Under the pieces are notes generated by a model. The model saw only the letters and a list, made by a program, of their open reading frames with translations. It was not told the origin of the DNA and searched no databases. Shown piece by piece: positions 16,231 through 25,322 of a stretch of DNA of 64,000 bases (position 1 is its first letter; each line of letters begins with the position of its first letter). Both the position numbers and the translations under genes were made by a program. The DNA comes from Petrocella sp024636985. GTDB taxonomy: Bacteria > Bacillota > Clostridia > Lachnospirales > Vallitaleaceae. The stretch is taken from contig JAGXFY010000033.1 in the NCBI GenBank assembly GCA_024636985.1, positions 1 through 64,000 of the forward strand. Direction: 5' to 3'.

Positions 16231-18288
16231 CTATAACGCTATATAGGTCATATTGGTCTCCATATAGTTTTCTAATTTTTTTCTAAAGTTTTCATAGGTT
16301 GCTTCTTGCAGTATATCACGTTTTTCGCTAATTGTCTTTGCTACTATATTGGCTTGTTTAAGAATCTCTATGTCCTCCACGATATTGGCAATTTTAAACG
16401 TTGGCATACCGCTTTGACGAAGGCCAAGTAAATCACCATGACCTCTGATTTCTAAGTCTTTTTGGGCGATATAAAAACCATCCTGAGATTCTGTCATAAT
16501 CGCCATACGTTTTTTAGCAAGTGTTGATTTTGAATCTGAAATCAATATACAGTAAGACTGATTACCACCTCTACCTACTCGACCCCTAAGTTGATGAAGC
16601 TGAGCCAGTCCAAAACGATGGGCATCTTCTATGACCATAAGAGTGGCATTAGGCACGTTGATGCCGACTTCAATTACTGTTGTAGATACAAGAATATCCA
16701 ACTCACCTCTAGCAAATCGCTCCATTGTTTCATTTTTTATTTTTGGACGCATTTGACCATGTAGATATTCAATACGTATATGCGGTGGCAATTCTGCCTT
16801 TAGTTTTTCCGTGTAACTTAGTACATCACTCAGGTCATTTTCTTCATTTTCTTCAACCATAGGACATACAATATAACATTGTCTTTTTTCTTCAATTTCT
16901 TTAACAATGAAAGTCTGAACCCTATTTCTATAAGAAGCATTTACAGCGTAGGTTTCGATACTTTTTCTTCCGGGCGGTAGTTCATCAATAATAGAAACAT
17001 CCATATCGCCATAGAGTATAAGTCCCAAGGTTCTTGGTATTGGTGTTCCACTCATAACAAGTACATGTGGGAAGTGCCCCTTTCCAGCCAGAATTTCTCT
17101 TTGTGAAACACCGAATCGATGCTGTTCATCTGTAATAACCAAGGCCAAATCATTAAAAATCACCCCTTCTTGGATGACTGCATGTGTACCAATAACCACA
17201 TCAATTATGCCCGCTTTTATTCTCTCGTAGGTATCCATTTTTTCTTTTTTTGTCATAGAACCTACCAGTAATCCAACGCGAAGGTCTAAATTCAAAAACA
17301 TCTTCTCTAAGGATTGGTGGTGTTGCTTTGCCAATACTTCAGTAGGTGCCATTAAAACACTTTGATAACCGTTTTCTACTGCCAAAATAATAGCCAGTGC
17401 AGCTACCACTGTTTTCCCAGAACCAACATCGCCTTGAATTAAACGATTCATATTATAGGAACCCTTCATATCTTTTATGATTTCATCTAGGACATTACTT
17501 TGAGCACCTGTTAATGTAAAAGGTAGATTTTCAAGAGTATGCTTATACTTCTTACAACTTTCAAAGGTATATTGATTTTTAATTTTGACCTGTTCATCTT
17601 TTAACATCATAAGACCTAATTGAAAGAATAGAAACTCATCAAAAACCAGTCTTTTCCTAGCATCGTTCAATAGTACTTCATCTTTGGGATAGTGAACCTG
17701 AACGATGGCATCTTTTAAGGACTCAAGTTCATAAGTTTCTCTAATTGTGGACGGCAAATACTCATCAATCTGGTAGTGGATTGCCTCCATGGCTGAAGCT
17801 ACTGCCAACCGAATGGCTTTTTGACTGAGGCCTTTAGTTAAAGGGTATATTGGAATTATACTTTTATTCTCATAATAAGCTAAATCTGATTTTGTAAGAA
17901 TTTTGGGGGAAGTTAGTTGTAATTTTTCGTATTTATAAGACGATTTCCCCATTACTGTAAGGGTTTCTCCTTCTTTCAATTGCTTTTGGAGATAAGGTTG
18001 ATTAAACCATGTTAAGCTAACCTCACCTGTATCATCTCTAAGTCGTGTAGATGTCACTATAACACGTCCGGCCCTTTTAGAAAAAGGCGTTGCAATAAGT
18101 TCACCCTGAATGAGGTACGTGCCACTGGGCTTAATATCTTGTATGTTGGAAAAACCAATCCTCTTTTCATAGGTTGCCGGATAGTAGGTCACTAAATCCA
18201 TCAGATCCTTAATTCTAATCTTCTCAAACAATTGAGCTTTTTTTGTGCCTATACCACTCAAGTCTGTAATCGGTCTTTTTGCTTCCAT
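16231..18288 (-). CDS. recG: ATP-dependent DNA helicase RecG
   Basis: RecG reverses stalled replication forks and branch-migrates Holliday junctions. The protein (685 residues) has an N-terminal wedge domain with an OB fold (residues 1-230), then superfamily 2 helicase motifs: GDVGSGKTV (Walker A), APTEVLAKQH, DEQHRFGV (DExH) and VSTTVIEVGINVPNA, and the C-terminal QLRGRVGRG motif VI. I use the ATG of MEAKRPITDL, as AAGGTGATAC sits just ahead and the upstream extension is not conserved in the family. A possible promoter lies at 18324-18353, and the gene leads recG-rsmD-coaD. Confidence 0.97.
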   Translation of the reverse strand: MEAKRPITDLSGIGTKKAQLFEKIRIKDLMDLVTYYPATYEKRIGFSNIQDIKPSGTYLIQGELIATPFSKRAGRVIVTSTRLRDDTGEVSLTWFNQPYLQKQLKEGETLTVMGKSSYKYEKLQLTSPKILTKSDLAYYENKSIIPIYPLTKGLSQKAIRLAVASAMEAIHYQIDEYLPSTIRETYELESLKDAIVQVHYPKDEVLLNDARKRLVFDEFLFFQLGLMMLKDEQVKIKNQYTFESCKKYKHTLENLPFTLTGAQSNVLDEIIKDMKGSYNMNRLIQGDVGSGKTVVAALAIILAVENGYQSVLMAPTEVLAKQHHQSLEKMFLNLDLRVGLLVGSMTKKEKMDTYERIKAGIIDVVIGTHAVIQEGVIFNDLALVITDEQHRFGVSQREILAGKGHFPHVLVMSGTPIPRTLGLILYGDMDVSIIDELPPGRKSIETYAVNASYRNRVQTFIVKEIEEKRQCYIVCPMVEENEENDLSDVLSYTEKLKAELPPHIRIEYLHGQMRPKIKNETMERFARGELDILVSTTVIEVGINVPNATLMVIEDAHRFGLAQLHQLRGRVGRGGNQSYCILISDSKSTLAKKRMAIMTESQDGFYIAQKDLEIRGHGDLLGLRQSGMPTFKIANIVEDIEILKQANIVAKTISEKRDILQEATYENFRKKLENYMETNMTYIAL

Positions 18289-18323
18289 GAGTATCACCTT
18301 ATTTCTACAAATCATTTAGGGTA

Positions 18324-18353
18324 ATAATACCATAATAAAGCCTAAAGGGTCAA
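18324..18353 (-). promoter_or_regulatory. Candidate promoter of recG-rsmD-coaD
   Basis: On the minus strand TTGACC (plus 18348-18353) and TATTAT (plus 18324-18329) are 18 nt apart. The -35 region is part of the recurring AGTTTTGACCCTTTA motif. Confidence 0.5.
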
Positions 18354-18357
18354 AACT
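18342..18357 (-). repeat. Copy of the 18-bp intergenic motif
   Basis: The minus strand reads AGTTTTGACCCTTTAGG, a near-consensus copy, in the gap between fakA and recG, overlapping the probable recG -35 box. Confidence 0.6.
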
Positions 18358-18372
18358 AACTTTCTATAATAG

Positions 18373-18463
18373 TGAACAAAGAGGCTACGCCTCGCTTTGC
18401 GAAGCAAATTGTTACGGCAGGAAAGACTTCCTTGATAGTTAATGCGATGCTTCAACGCATTAA
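18373..18463. other. Cluster of small hairpins between fakA and recG
   Basis: Within about 90 nt there are GAGGC-tac-GCCTC (18381-18393), GCTT-tgcg-AAGC (18394-18405), an outer stem near-pairing GTGAACAA with TTGTTAC that encloses both, a short AGGAA/TTCCT hairpin near 18420, and TTAATGCG/CGCATTAA (18439-18463). The first three could fold as a three-way junction. It may be a small RNA or a decayed repeat; it lies after the fakA terminator. Confidence 0.4.
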
Positions 18464-18487
18464 TATAACATAGACTTTCTAAGAGAA

Positions 18488-18537
18488 CAAAAAAGCTCTC
18501 CTGATAACAGTAATGTTCAACTGTTTTTAGGAGAGCC
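18488..18537 (-). terminator. Strong terminator of fakA
   Basis: On the minus strand GGCTCTCCT and AGGAGAGC form the base of a long hairpin (plus 18495-18537) followed by six U residues. This ends the Asp23-fakA transcript. Confidence 0.9.
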
Positions 18538-18555
18538 TTTAAAGTGCTTTTAAGT

Positions 18556-20205
18556 TTATTCAACGGATAAAATATAGTAATACAATGGTTGACCACCATA
18601 ATGAACTTCTATTTCACAATCCGGATATGTGTTTTCTAAATCCTTAGATAGTTGATTAGCTGTATCCTCATCAATATCCATACCATAATATACGGAAATT
18701 AATTCACTGTCTTCTTCAATCAAAGAATCAAAAAGCTTTCTGACCGTTTGTTCTACATCGGCCTCAACCACATTGATTTTGCCTTTGCCGATACCAAGGA
18801 AATCACCTTCTTTAATGACTTTCTCATCCACAACAGTGTCCCTAATAGCATGTGTGACCTGCCCAGATATTACATCATCAAGAGACTGGGTCATAACCTC
18901 TTGGTTTTCATTCGGCGCTTTACCTTCTTCAAAATTAATGATAGCTGTAATGCCCTCCGGTATAGACTTTGTCGGAATTACAATTATTTGCTTATCCTCA
19001 ACAATATCTTTCACTTGTTCTGCTGCTAATATAATATTTTTATTATTTGGCAAAATGAATACATTTTTTGCATTCACTTTTGAAACTGCATTAAGGATGT
19101 CCTCTGTAGAAGGGTTCATCGTTTGTCCCCCTTCAACGATGTAATCGGCACCGAGACCTTTGAAAATCTCACTTAAACCGTCCCCTATGGAAATAACCAC
19201 AAATCCGTTCTCTTTTAACTCTGTCGGATGGAGCTTATCCAGTTCTTCTTGAGCAATCAATCGATTGGCATGTTCTTCACGCATGTTATCGATTTTTAGA
19301 TTGCTCAGTTCACCAATGGATAGACCTTTTTGAAGTGCAAGGCCGGGATCATTGGTATGAACATGAATCTTTATAATATCTTCATCTGAAACAGCAACAA
19401 TTGAATCACCTATGGTTTCAAGGTAATTTCTAAGGCCCAAAGCTTCCCTATCGCTTTCCACATCATTACGTACATTTATAATAAACTCTGTACAATACCC
19501 GAATTTGATTTCTTCACCACTGTGATCGTAGATCAATTCCACTTCAGGATGTGTATCATCTTCTTCAAACTCTACAATATAATCATCACCGGCTTCAAGA
19601 GCCATTAAGGCGCCTCTTAAAATATACATAAGACCTTGGCCACCTGAATCCACAACACCTGCTTGTTTCAAAACAGGTAATAATTCCGGTGTATACTGTA
19701 AAGTTGCTTCTGCATGAATAATCACTTTTTTTAAGATATCAACAATATCTTCATTAACACGAGCAAGTTCAATAGCCTTTTCTGCAGCTTCTCTAGCTAC
19801 AGTTAATATGGTACCTTCTTTAGGTTTCATGACTGCCTTGTAGGCGGTTTCAGAACCTCTTTGCAAGGCATTGGCTAAGACAACTGCGTCTAAAACATCA
19901 TGACTTGCTATTTCTTTACAGAAACCTCTGAAAAGCTGTGATAGTATAACGCCTGAGTTACCTCTTGCGCCTCTTAATGAACCGGATGAAATGGCTTTTG
20001 CTAAAGCTTGTAAATCATCTGAATCTACTTTCTGAACATCTCGTACTGCCGCTAAAATGGTTAGTGTCATATTAGTTCCCGTATCGCCGTCAGGTACCGG
20101 AAAAACATTAAGTTCGTCTACGTATTTCTTTTTTGACTCTAAATATTTTGCACCAGCAATAAACATACTTTTTAAAGTCTTAGGTGATATGTTATAAGTA
20201 GTCAC
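18556..20205 (-). CDS. fakA: DhaL/DegV-type kinase, FakA (YloV) family
   Basis: This 549-residue protein matches FakA/YloV, the kinase that phosphorylates fatty acids bound by a FakB (DegV) partner so they can enter phospholipid synthesis. The N-terminal DhaL (DAK2) domain shows NVFPVPDGDTGTNM with the Mg-binding aspartates near residues 35-45, and SLRGARGNSGVILSQ. A central domain and a C-terminal DegV-like domain ending HYGGQPLYYYILSVE follow. It lies 20 nt after the Asp23-like gene, a conserved pairing in Bacillota, and just before recG, also conserved. The substrate assignment is from family knowledge. Confidence 0.9.
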   Translation of the reverse strand: MTTYNISPKTLKSMFIAGAKYLESKKKYVDELNVFPVPDGDTGTNMTLTILAAVRDVQKVDSDDLQALAKAISSGSLRGARGNSGVILSQLFRGFCKEIASHDVLDAVVLANALQRGSETAYKAVMKPKEGTILTVAREAAEKAIELARVNEDIVDILKKVIIHAEATLQYTPELLPVLKQAGVVDSGGQGLMYILRGALMALEAGDDYIVEFEEDDTHPEVELIYDHSGEEIKFGYCTEFIINVRNDVESDREALGLRNYLETIGDSIVAVSDEDIIKIHVHTNDPGLALQKGLSIGELSNLKIDNMREEHANRLIAQEELDKLHPTELKENGFVVISIGDGLSEIFKGLGADYIVEGGQTMNPSTEDILNAVSKVNAKNVFILPNNKNIILAAEQVKDIVEDKQIIVIPTKSIPEGITAIINFEEGKAPNENQEVMTQSLDDVISGQVTHAIRDTVVDEKVIKEGDFLGIGKGKINVVEADVEQTVRKLFDSLIEEDSELISVYYGMDIDEDTANQLSKDLENTYPDCEIEVHYGGQPLYYYILSVE

Positions 20206-20225
20206 TGGTATTCCTCCTTAGTTTC

Positions 20226-20582
20226 TTATTCGTCTACTCTGACGTCTTCTACATATATATTAATATGCTTGACTTCCAAACCTGAAAAAGTCTCTAATTT
20301 ATACTTCACCGTACTAACCAGATTGTCTGTGACGGCTTTAATGTTTACACCATATTCAATAATAATATGTAGATCGATTTGAATACAATTATCATCCACT
20401 CTCAAGGAAATACCTTTGGTGATACTATCACCTTTTAGCAGTTTGGCAATACCGCTGGTAACATTAACCATGGCCATGCCGACAATACCATAACACTCAA
20501 CTGCCGTAACACCGGCAACTTTTTCTAAGACTTCATTATCGATTGTTACTTCTCCATAACCAGTATCTAGTCTACCAATCAT
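20226..20582 (-). CDS. Asp23/Gls24 family protein (YloU type)
   Basis: This 118-residue protein belongs to the Asp23/DUF322 family of small envelope-stress or membrane-associated proteins. The central EVLEKVAGVTAVECYGIVGM stretch and the end VEDVRVDE fit. I start at MIGRLDTGYG, because GAAGGAGG lies directly upstream; a longer frame would read through that site. The neighbouring fakA is the standard partner of yloU. A second family member is at 54938-55306. Function of YloU in Clostridia is unclear. Confidence 0.85.
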   Translation of the reverse strand: MIGRLDTGYGEVTIDNEVLEKVAGVTAVECYGIVGMAMVNVTSGIAKLLKGDSITKGISLRVDDNCIQIDLHIIIEYGVNIKAVTDNLVSTVKYKLETFSGLEVKHINIYVEDVRVDE

Positions 20583-20813
20583 AAAAATGCCTCCTTCATC
20601 TATATCGTCGTATAATTTCATAAAATCTTTAAACAGGTTGAAGTGTCCATACTTATTTACTTAAGTCATATACAAAGTGTATAATGAACCTAAACTCAAT
20701 CGTATAGATACTTAAACCTAGAAATATGAGATTATTGTTCACTGTATTATAACATCTTTTCCCTATGATTTATAGGTTTTTTCTAATTAATTGAAAGTTA
20801 TTATAAGTAATGC

Positions 20814-20842
20814 TTGCATTCATACAAGATTTTTGATAGAAT
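20814..20842 (+). promoter_or_regulatory. Promoter of rpmB
   Basis: TTGCAT (20814-20819), a 17-nt spacer and TAGAAT (20837-20842) lie 38 nt ahead of the rpmB start codon. Confidence 0.65.
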
Positions 20843-20880
20843 TGATTTGTTATGAAGATATATATTAAGGAGGTGCAGTT

Positions 20881-21066
20881 GTGGCTAAATGTTCAATATG
20901 TGATAAAGGCGTACACTTCGGTAACGCAGTCAGTCATTCTCATAGAAGGTCAAACAAACAATGGAAACCTAATATCAGATCAGTAAAAGCTGTCATTAAT
21001 GGACAATCACAAAGAATCAAAGTTTGTTCAAAATGTTTACGTGCAGGCAAAATCGTACGTGCATAA
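20881..21066 (+). CDS. rpmB: 50S ribosomal protein L28
   Basis: L28 is a 61-residue protein of the large subunit: it starts (GTG) MAKCSICDKGVHFGNAVSHSH and continues through the SNKQWKPNIR stretch to a second CxxC (CSKCLRAGK), so this is the zinc-binding form. An AGGAGGTG site and a promoter lie just ahead. It is alone on the plus strand, divergent from Asp23-fakA, as in Bacillus, where rpmB also sits opposite yloU-yloV. Confidence 0.97.
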   Translation: MAKCSICDKGVHFGNAVSHSHRRSNKQWKPNIRSVKAVINGQSQRIKVCSKCLRAGKIVRA

Positions 21067-21125
21067 TTCCATTTGATGTGTTTTTAAGTGCACTTCTAAT
21101 GAAATAAAACTAAAATATTAACTAT

Positions 21126-21177
21126 AAATAAGCCAATAGCAAGTCTTAGGTATCTAAGCATTGCTATTGGCTTATTT
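21126..21177. terminator. Bidirectional terminator between rpmB and thiN
   Basis: A 17-bp perfect stem AAATAAGCCAATAGCAA/TTGCTATTGGCTTATTT is topped by a CTTAG/CTAAG inner stem. U-runs are short on both sides, but the convergent position between rpmB and thiN suits termination of both. Confidence 0.75.
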
Positions 21178-21213
21178 GTGGTTCTATCCTATTGACAGGA
21201 AGGTTAACCTTAA

Positions 21214-21855
21214 TTATTTATCCTTGGATTCAATAATTAAAAGATCACCTTCATCCACCCATAACTTTGCAGATGCTTCAGTGATTTCATTACTAATGCC
21301 ATAAGAGCTAAAAGCGTTGAGGGTCGCCTTATTCAAAGGATATTTTACGCCCAAAAAGCTAACACCATATACGTTTTCACTTAATGGGACGAGTGAAATA
21401 TAGTCATAATGGCCTTTTTCAATACTCTGATAGCTTTTTGCTAATTCAATTCTATTATGTGCATCTAAGTAAATTAGCTTATATTTTTTTCCATAATATG
21501 CCATAAGCAATAGGTTTGCTAGGGTATGATCTTGCCTACTTCCTGATGCACCTAAAACAACAACTTCATCCAAAGAGCGCTCAACCATCAATTCAAAGGC
21601 CAGCTGGGTATCGGTCATATCTTTTTTATCCGGGAAAACAATTTTTTCTACATTTTTTTTCTCATAATAAGCCAAAGTGTTTGGCTCACAAGAATCAAAA
21701 TCACCTAAAATGATATTTGGTACTATGCCACATTCTGCCATATAATCAATACCATGATCGACACCTATCTTAAGATCAAAATCCGCCTGAGCCACAACTT
21801 CTTTTAGTTGATTTATCAAGACATGTCCTCCCGTTACAACAAGAGCCCTTTTCAT
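21214..21855 (-). CDS. thiN: Thiamine pyrophosphokinase
   Basis: This enzyme transfers pyrophosphate from ATP to thiamine, giving thiamine diphosphate. The 213-residue protein shows GVDHGIDYMAECGIVPNIILGDFDS (substrate and Mg site), the DKKDMTDTQLAFE motif, and GASGSRQDHTLANLL, all family marks. It overlaps rpe by 4 nt (ATGA), the last gene of the prkC-rsgA-rpe-thiN string, an order seen widely in Bacillota. Confidence 0.95.
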   Translation of the reverse strand: MKRALVVTGGHVLINQLKEVVAQADFDLKIGVDHGIDYMAECGIVPNIILGDFDSCEPNTLAYYEKKNVEKIVFPDKKDMTDTQLAFELMVERSLDEVVVLGASGSRQDHTLANLLLMAYYGKKYKLIYLDAHNRIELAKSYQSIEKGHYDYISLVPLSENVYGVSFLGVKYPLNKATLNAFSSYGISNEITEASAKLWVDEGDLLIIESKDK

Positions 21856-22523
21856 ACTGTGCTTTCCAATGCCTTTAGTCTTTTTTTATAAGCTCTTGTA
21901 ACAGAGGCCACATCTTCTTGAGCATAAATAGACGACCCCATAACAAAAACGTTAACACCGGCTTTAGCAACTTCTTCAATATTTTCAAAAGATAAACCAC
22001 CATCCATCTCAATATCAAAGTTCAGATTCAAAGCCTTTCTTTGTTCCACTAAGTACCTTACTTTGTCTAGGGTAGATGGCATGAATGATTGTCCACCAAA
22101 ACCCGGTTCAACTGACATAATCAAGATCATATCCACGTCCTTAAGATAAGGGTCGAGTACTGATACTGATGTGTTGGGGTTAATCGTCAACCCTACTTTT
22201 ATGCCATAGGACTTTATAGCGTTGATGGTTTCTGTTACATCACTTGCTGCTTCTTGATGAAAAGTAATCATATCTGAACCGGCTTTTGCAAAGGCCTCTA
22301 TATAACGTAAGGGTTCTGTGATCATCAAGTGAACATCCAGAAAACTTTTTGTAGACTGTCTAATGGACTTGATAACTGGTGGGCCTAGGGATATGTTAGG
22401 GACATAATGACCGTCCATAACGTCAACATGTATGTAGTCTGCTCCTGCACTAATTACGGTTTCAATTTCTTCTCCAAGCTTTGAGAAATCTGCTGAAAGA
22501 ATGGACGGGGCTAATAAATTCAT
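21852..22523 (-). CDS. rpe: Ribulose-phosphate 3-epimerase
   Basis: Rpe interconverts ribulose-5-phosphate and xylulose-5-phosphate in the pentose phosphate pathway. The 223-residue TIM barrel starts MNLLAPSILSADFSKLGEE, has HVDVMDGHYVPNISLGP with a metal-binding histidine and aspartate, IMSVEPGFGGQSF, and EMDGGLSFENI, with the GSSIY phosphate loop at the end. It starts 1 nt after the rsgA stop; an AGGAGATGG in the rsgA tail is the ribosome site. Confidence 0.97.
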   Translation of the reverse strand: MNLLAPSILSADFSKLGEEIETVISAGADYIHVDVMDGHYVPNISLGPPVIKSIRQSTKSFLDVHLMITEPLRYIEAFAKAGSDMITFHQEAASDVTETINAIKSYGIKVGLTINPNTSVSVLDPYLKDVDMILIMSVEPGFGGQSFMPSTLDKVRYLVEQRKALNLNFDIEMDGGLSFENIEEVAKAGVNVFVMGSSIYAQEDVASVTRAYKKRLKALESTV

Positions 22524-22524
22524 A

Positions 22525-23403
22525 TTACCATCTCCTTATGTCTTTTAATTCATCAATGAGCTGCTTGTAACTGGTGTAACGACTAGCGGATATATCACCA
22601 TCTCTGACAGCATCTTTAATGCCGCAAATAGGTTCATTTAAATGATTACAACCTTTGAACTTACAATAAGGTTCATATCTGGAGAATTCCTTAAAATAAA
22701 GCTTTATATCTTCCTCAGATAAATGGTCAATATCTAAAGAAGAAAAACCCGGTGTATCGACAACATAACTATTTTCGTGAAAACAGATTAAATCCGCATG
22801 TCGGGTTGTATGCTTGCCTCGACCGATCTTATCACTAACAATACCCGTTTCCAAGAGAATTTCACTTTGTATCAGATTAAGTATTGAGGATTTCCCGACG
22901 CCAGAAGGACCGGCAAATACAGTAGTTTTATTATATAAAGCATCCTTCAATGCCTCTATGCCTCTTTCTTCAATAGAACTTGTTGCAAAAACCTTATAGC
23001 CGGTTTTTTCATATATGGCTTTAATGGATCCTACTTGTTCTTTGGTGAGTATGTCTATTTTGTTAAAGCAAATAATGGCTTCTATCCCTTTTTCTTCAAT
23101 CATGACAAGAAAACGATCCAATAGATTATAATTGGGTTCAGGATAGGCAACAGCAAAAACAATGACTGCTTGGTCAATATTGGCAACCGTTGGTCGTTCC
23201 AATTGATTTTTTCTATCAAGAATGGTCTCAATATTGCCTTTTTTGTGCTCTTCATCTAATATAGCAATCTCAACGTTATCACCAATTAAGGGTTTAATGT
23301 TCTCTTTTCTGAAGATACCTCTCGCTTTACATTCAAAAATACCCTTATGCGGTACATGAACATAGTAAAAACCTGCAATACCTTTTATAATTTTACCTAT
23401 CAC
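22525..23403 (-). CDS. rsgA: Ribosome small subunit GTPase RsgA
   Basis: RsgA is a circularly permuted GTPase that checks late maturation of the 30S subunit. The 292-residue protein has an N-terminal OB fold, then FNKIDIL (G4), GPSGVGKSSILN (G1), and DTPGFSSLD (G3) in permuted order, and a C-terminal zinc finger CKFKGCNHLNEPIC. It overlaps prkC by 4 nt. Coupling of rsgA to the PASTA kinase gene is widely conserved, and RsgA is a reported phosphorylation target of such kinases in Bacillus. Confidence 0.96.
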   Translation of the reverse strand: MIGKIIKGIAGFYYVHVPHKGIFECKARGIFRKENIKPLIGDNVEIAILDEEHKKGNIETILDRKNQLERPTVANIDQAVIVFAVAYPEPNYNLLDRFLVMIEEKGIEAIICFNKIDILTKEQVGSIKAIYEKTGYKVFATSSIEERGIEALKDALYNKTTVFAGPSGVGKSSILNLIQSEILLETGIVSDKIGRGKHTTRHADLICFHENSYVVDTPGFSSLDIDHLSEEDIKLYFKEFSRYEPYCKFKGCNHLNEPICGIKDAVRDGDISASRYTSYKQLIDELKDIRRW

Positions 23404-25322
23404 TCTGCACGCTCCTCAGTAAAATCTAACTTCTGAGTATATTCAAGACTGCCATTTTTATAGACTTCAATAGTGGCAGAACCAAGACCTGTCACAGGCA
23501 CATTTAATGGCGTGTCAAAGTCTGAATGATACACCACTTTATTAAAGACTTCTTCAGAAACGCCCGCTTTGATCAACAAAACTGAAATAATCCCTGAATC
23601 TTCATCTTGTTCAAGAACATTGTTGATGGTAATGTTTTTTGTTACAGGTCTAATTTCTTTACCAAGACTAATGGTTAAATCTACTTCATAGCCTTCTTTC
23701 ACTGTTGTACCGGGCATGACTGTCATCGCAATAACTTGACCTTCAACAATCTCGTCGTTATAGGATTCAGATATGTTTGGGCCAACCTTCAAGCCTGCCC
23801 CACTTAATAGAGCTTTGGCTTCATCTAGTGATTTTCTTCTAACATCAGGTACGACCACAAAAACATCTTCTTTTCCAAGACTAACTTTTAACTTGACTTG
23901 GCTTCCTTTTTCCATCATCGTTCCAAACTCAGGATCTTGTTCAAAAACGACGCCAACCGGTATATTCTCATTGTATTCCTGTGAGATTACACCTTCAAAG
24001 TTAGCATCCTCCAATAAATCCTTTGCAACATCATAATTCAATTCCATCACGTCCGGAACTTCGAATGATTCAACACCTAGGGAAAGAATGACTTTAATAT
24101 TAGCTTCTTTGCCAACAATGGTACCCTCAATTGGATCTTGACTGATAATTGTATCTTTATCATGTGTATCCGAATACGCACTTGATGCTATCTCTAATGT
24201 TAAAGATAGATCCTCAAGTATAACTTCGGCTTCACTATATGGTATGTGTTCTAGACTTGGCATGGTAATTTCTACCGGCATAAGGCTATCTCTAAAAATA
24301 CTAAAAAGAAATGCAAGAATCAATAAGGTCATAACAATAGCTGAAACAATAGCTCCAACTGCAACCATTTTTTCAACTTTGGGCTTTGATGTCGCTTCTA
24401 TATCATTGGTTCTCCGAATCTGTCGCATTTGTGTGTTGTTCAATACCATAGTTGGAGAATCCGCATCATAGGCATTAAGCTCCACAAAACTTTCTGTAGG
24501 AAAACTTGTCGCTTTTTTTAAGTCAATAAGCAATGCTTCTGAGGAGTGGTATCTTAACTCGGGCTTTTTCTGTGTTGCTTTTATAATAATCTGCTCTAGA
24601 TTTTGGTCTACCTCAGGATTAAGCTCTTTTACATTCGGTAGATCATCATGTATCTGCTTTAAAGCAACCGATACTGCTGAATCAGCTGTAAAAGGTACAG
24701 ACCCGGTAATCATTTCAAACATGGTGATACCCAAGGAGTAAATATCACTTCTTTCATTTGAATAACCACTCTTCGCCTGCTCCGGTGGTATATAATGCAC
24801 CGATCCGGAAGCCATATCTGCTGCGGGTATCGTCGCGCCAGTGGCAATTCTAGCAATGCCAAAATCAGCCACCTTCACACGTCCATCCTTTGTTATAATG
24901 ATGTTCTGAGGTTTGATATCCCGATGAAATATATGGTTGGTATGGGCACAATCCAAAGCTGAGGCGATGCAGGCACTTATACGCAATGTCTCTTCGTTGC
25001 TTAATTTGCCTTTGGTCTTGATGTATTCTTTAAGTGTAATACCATCTAAATACTCCATAACTATAAAATGTGTTTTTTTCTCATTACCGACGTCATATAT
25101 ATTGACAATGTTGACATGAGATAAACTAGCGGCAGCCTGAGCTTCTACTTTGAATTTCCCGACAAATTCATCATCATACACATAATCATCTCTCAAAATC
25201 TTAATAGCTACCGTACGTCCCAGCTTGATATCTTTTGCTTTATAAACGATGGACATACCACCGGAACCGATTTTTTCCTCGATTGTATAACGTTCATTTA
25301 TAAGTGCGCCAAGTTGGATCAT
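23400..25322 (-). CDS. prkC: PASTA-domain Ser/Thr protein kinase
   Basis: This 640-residue membrane kinase senses cell-wall fragments through extracellular PASTA domains. The kinase domain (about 1-270) shows GSGGMSIVYKA, AIKIL, HRDIKPQNI, ADFGIAR and APE-equivalent PPEQ. A single membrane segment near residues 325-345 (VSAIVMTLLILAFLFSIF) separates it from three PASTA repeats (about 355-560), each ending with a SLG(K/V)E signature. An additional beta-rich C-terminal part of about 75 residues follows. It overlaps stp by 4 nt, giving the standard kinase/phosphatase pair. Confidence 0.96.
   Translation of the reverse strand: MIQLGALINERYTIEEKIGSGGMSIVYKAKDIKLGRTVAIKILRDDYVYDDEFVGKFKVEAQAAASLSHVNIVNIYDVGNEKKTHFIVMEYLDGITLKEYIKTKGKLSNEETLRISACIASALDCAHTNHIFHRDIKPQNIIITKDGRVKVADFGIARIATGATIPAADMASGSVHYIPPEQAKSGYSNERSDIYSLGITMFEMITGSVPFTADSAVSVALKQIHDDLPNVKELNPEVDQNLEQIIIKATQKKPELRYHSSEALLIDLKKATSFPTESFVELNAYDADSPTMVLNNTQMRQIRRTNDIEATSKPKVEKMVAVGAIVSAIVMTLLILAFLFSIFRDSLMPVEITMPSLEHIPYSEAEVILEDLSLTLEIASSAYSDTHDKDTIISQDPIEGTIVGKEANIKVILSLGVESFEVPDVMELNYDVAKDLLEDANFEGVISQEYNENIPVGVVFEQDPEFGTMMEKGSQVKLKVSLGKEDVFVVVPDVRRKSLDEAKALLSGAGLKVGPNISESYNDEIVEGQVIAMTVMPGTTVKEGYEVDLTISLGKEIRPVTKNITINNVLEQDEDSGIISVLLIKAGVSEEVFNKVVYHSDFDTPLNVPVTGLGSATIEVYKNGSLEYTQKLDFTEERAE

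Noticed and set aside
18342..18599. An 85-codon minus-strand frame between fakA and recG
   Set aside because: It overlaps the fakA C-terminus, a strong terminator and a promoter, and resembles no protein.
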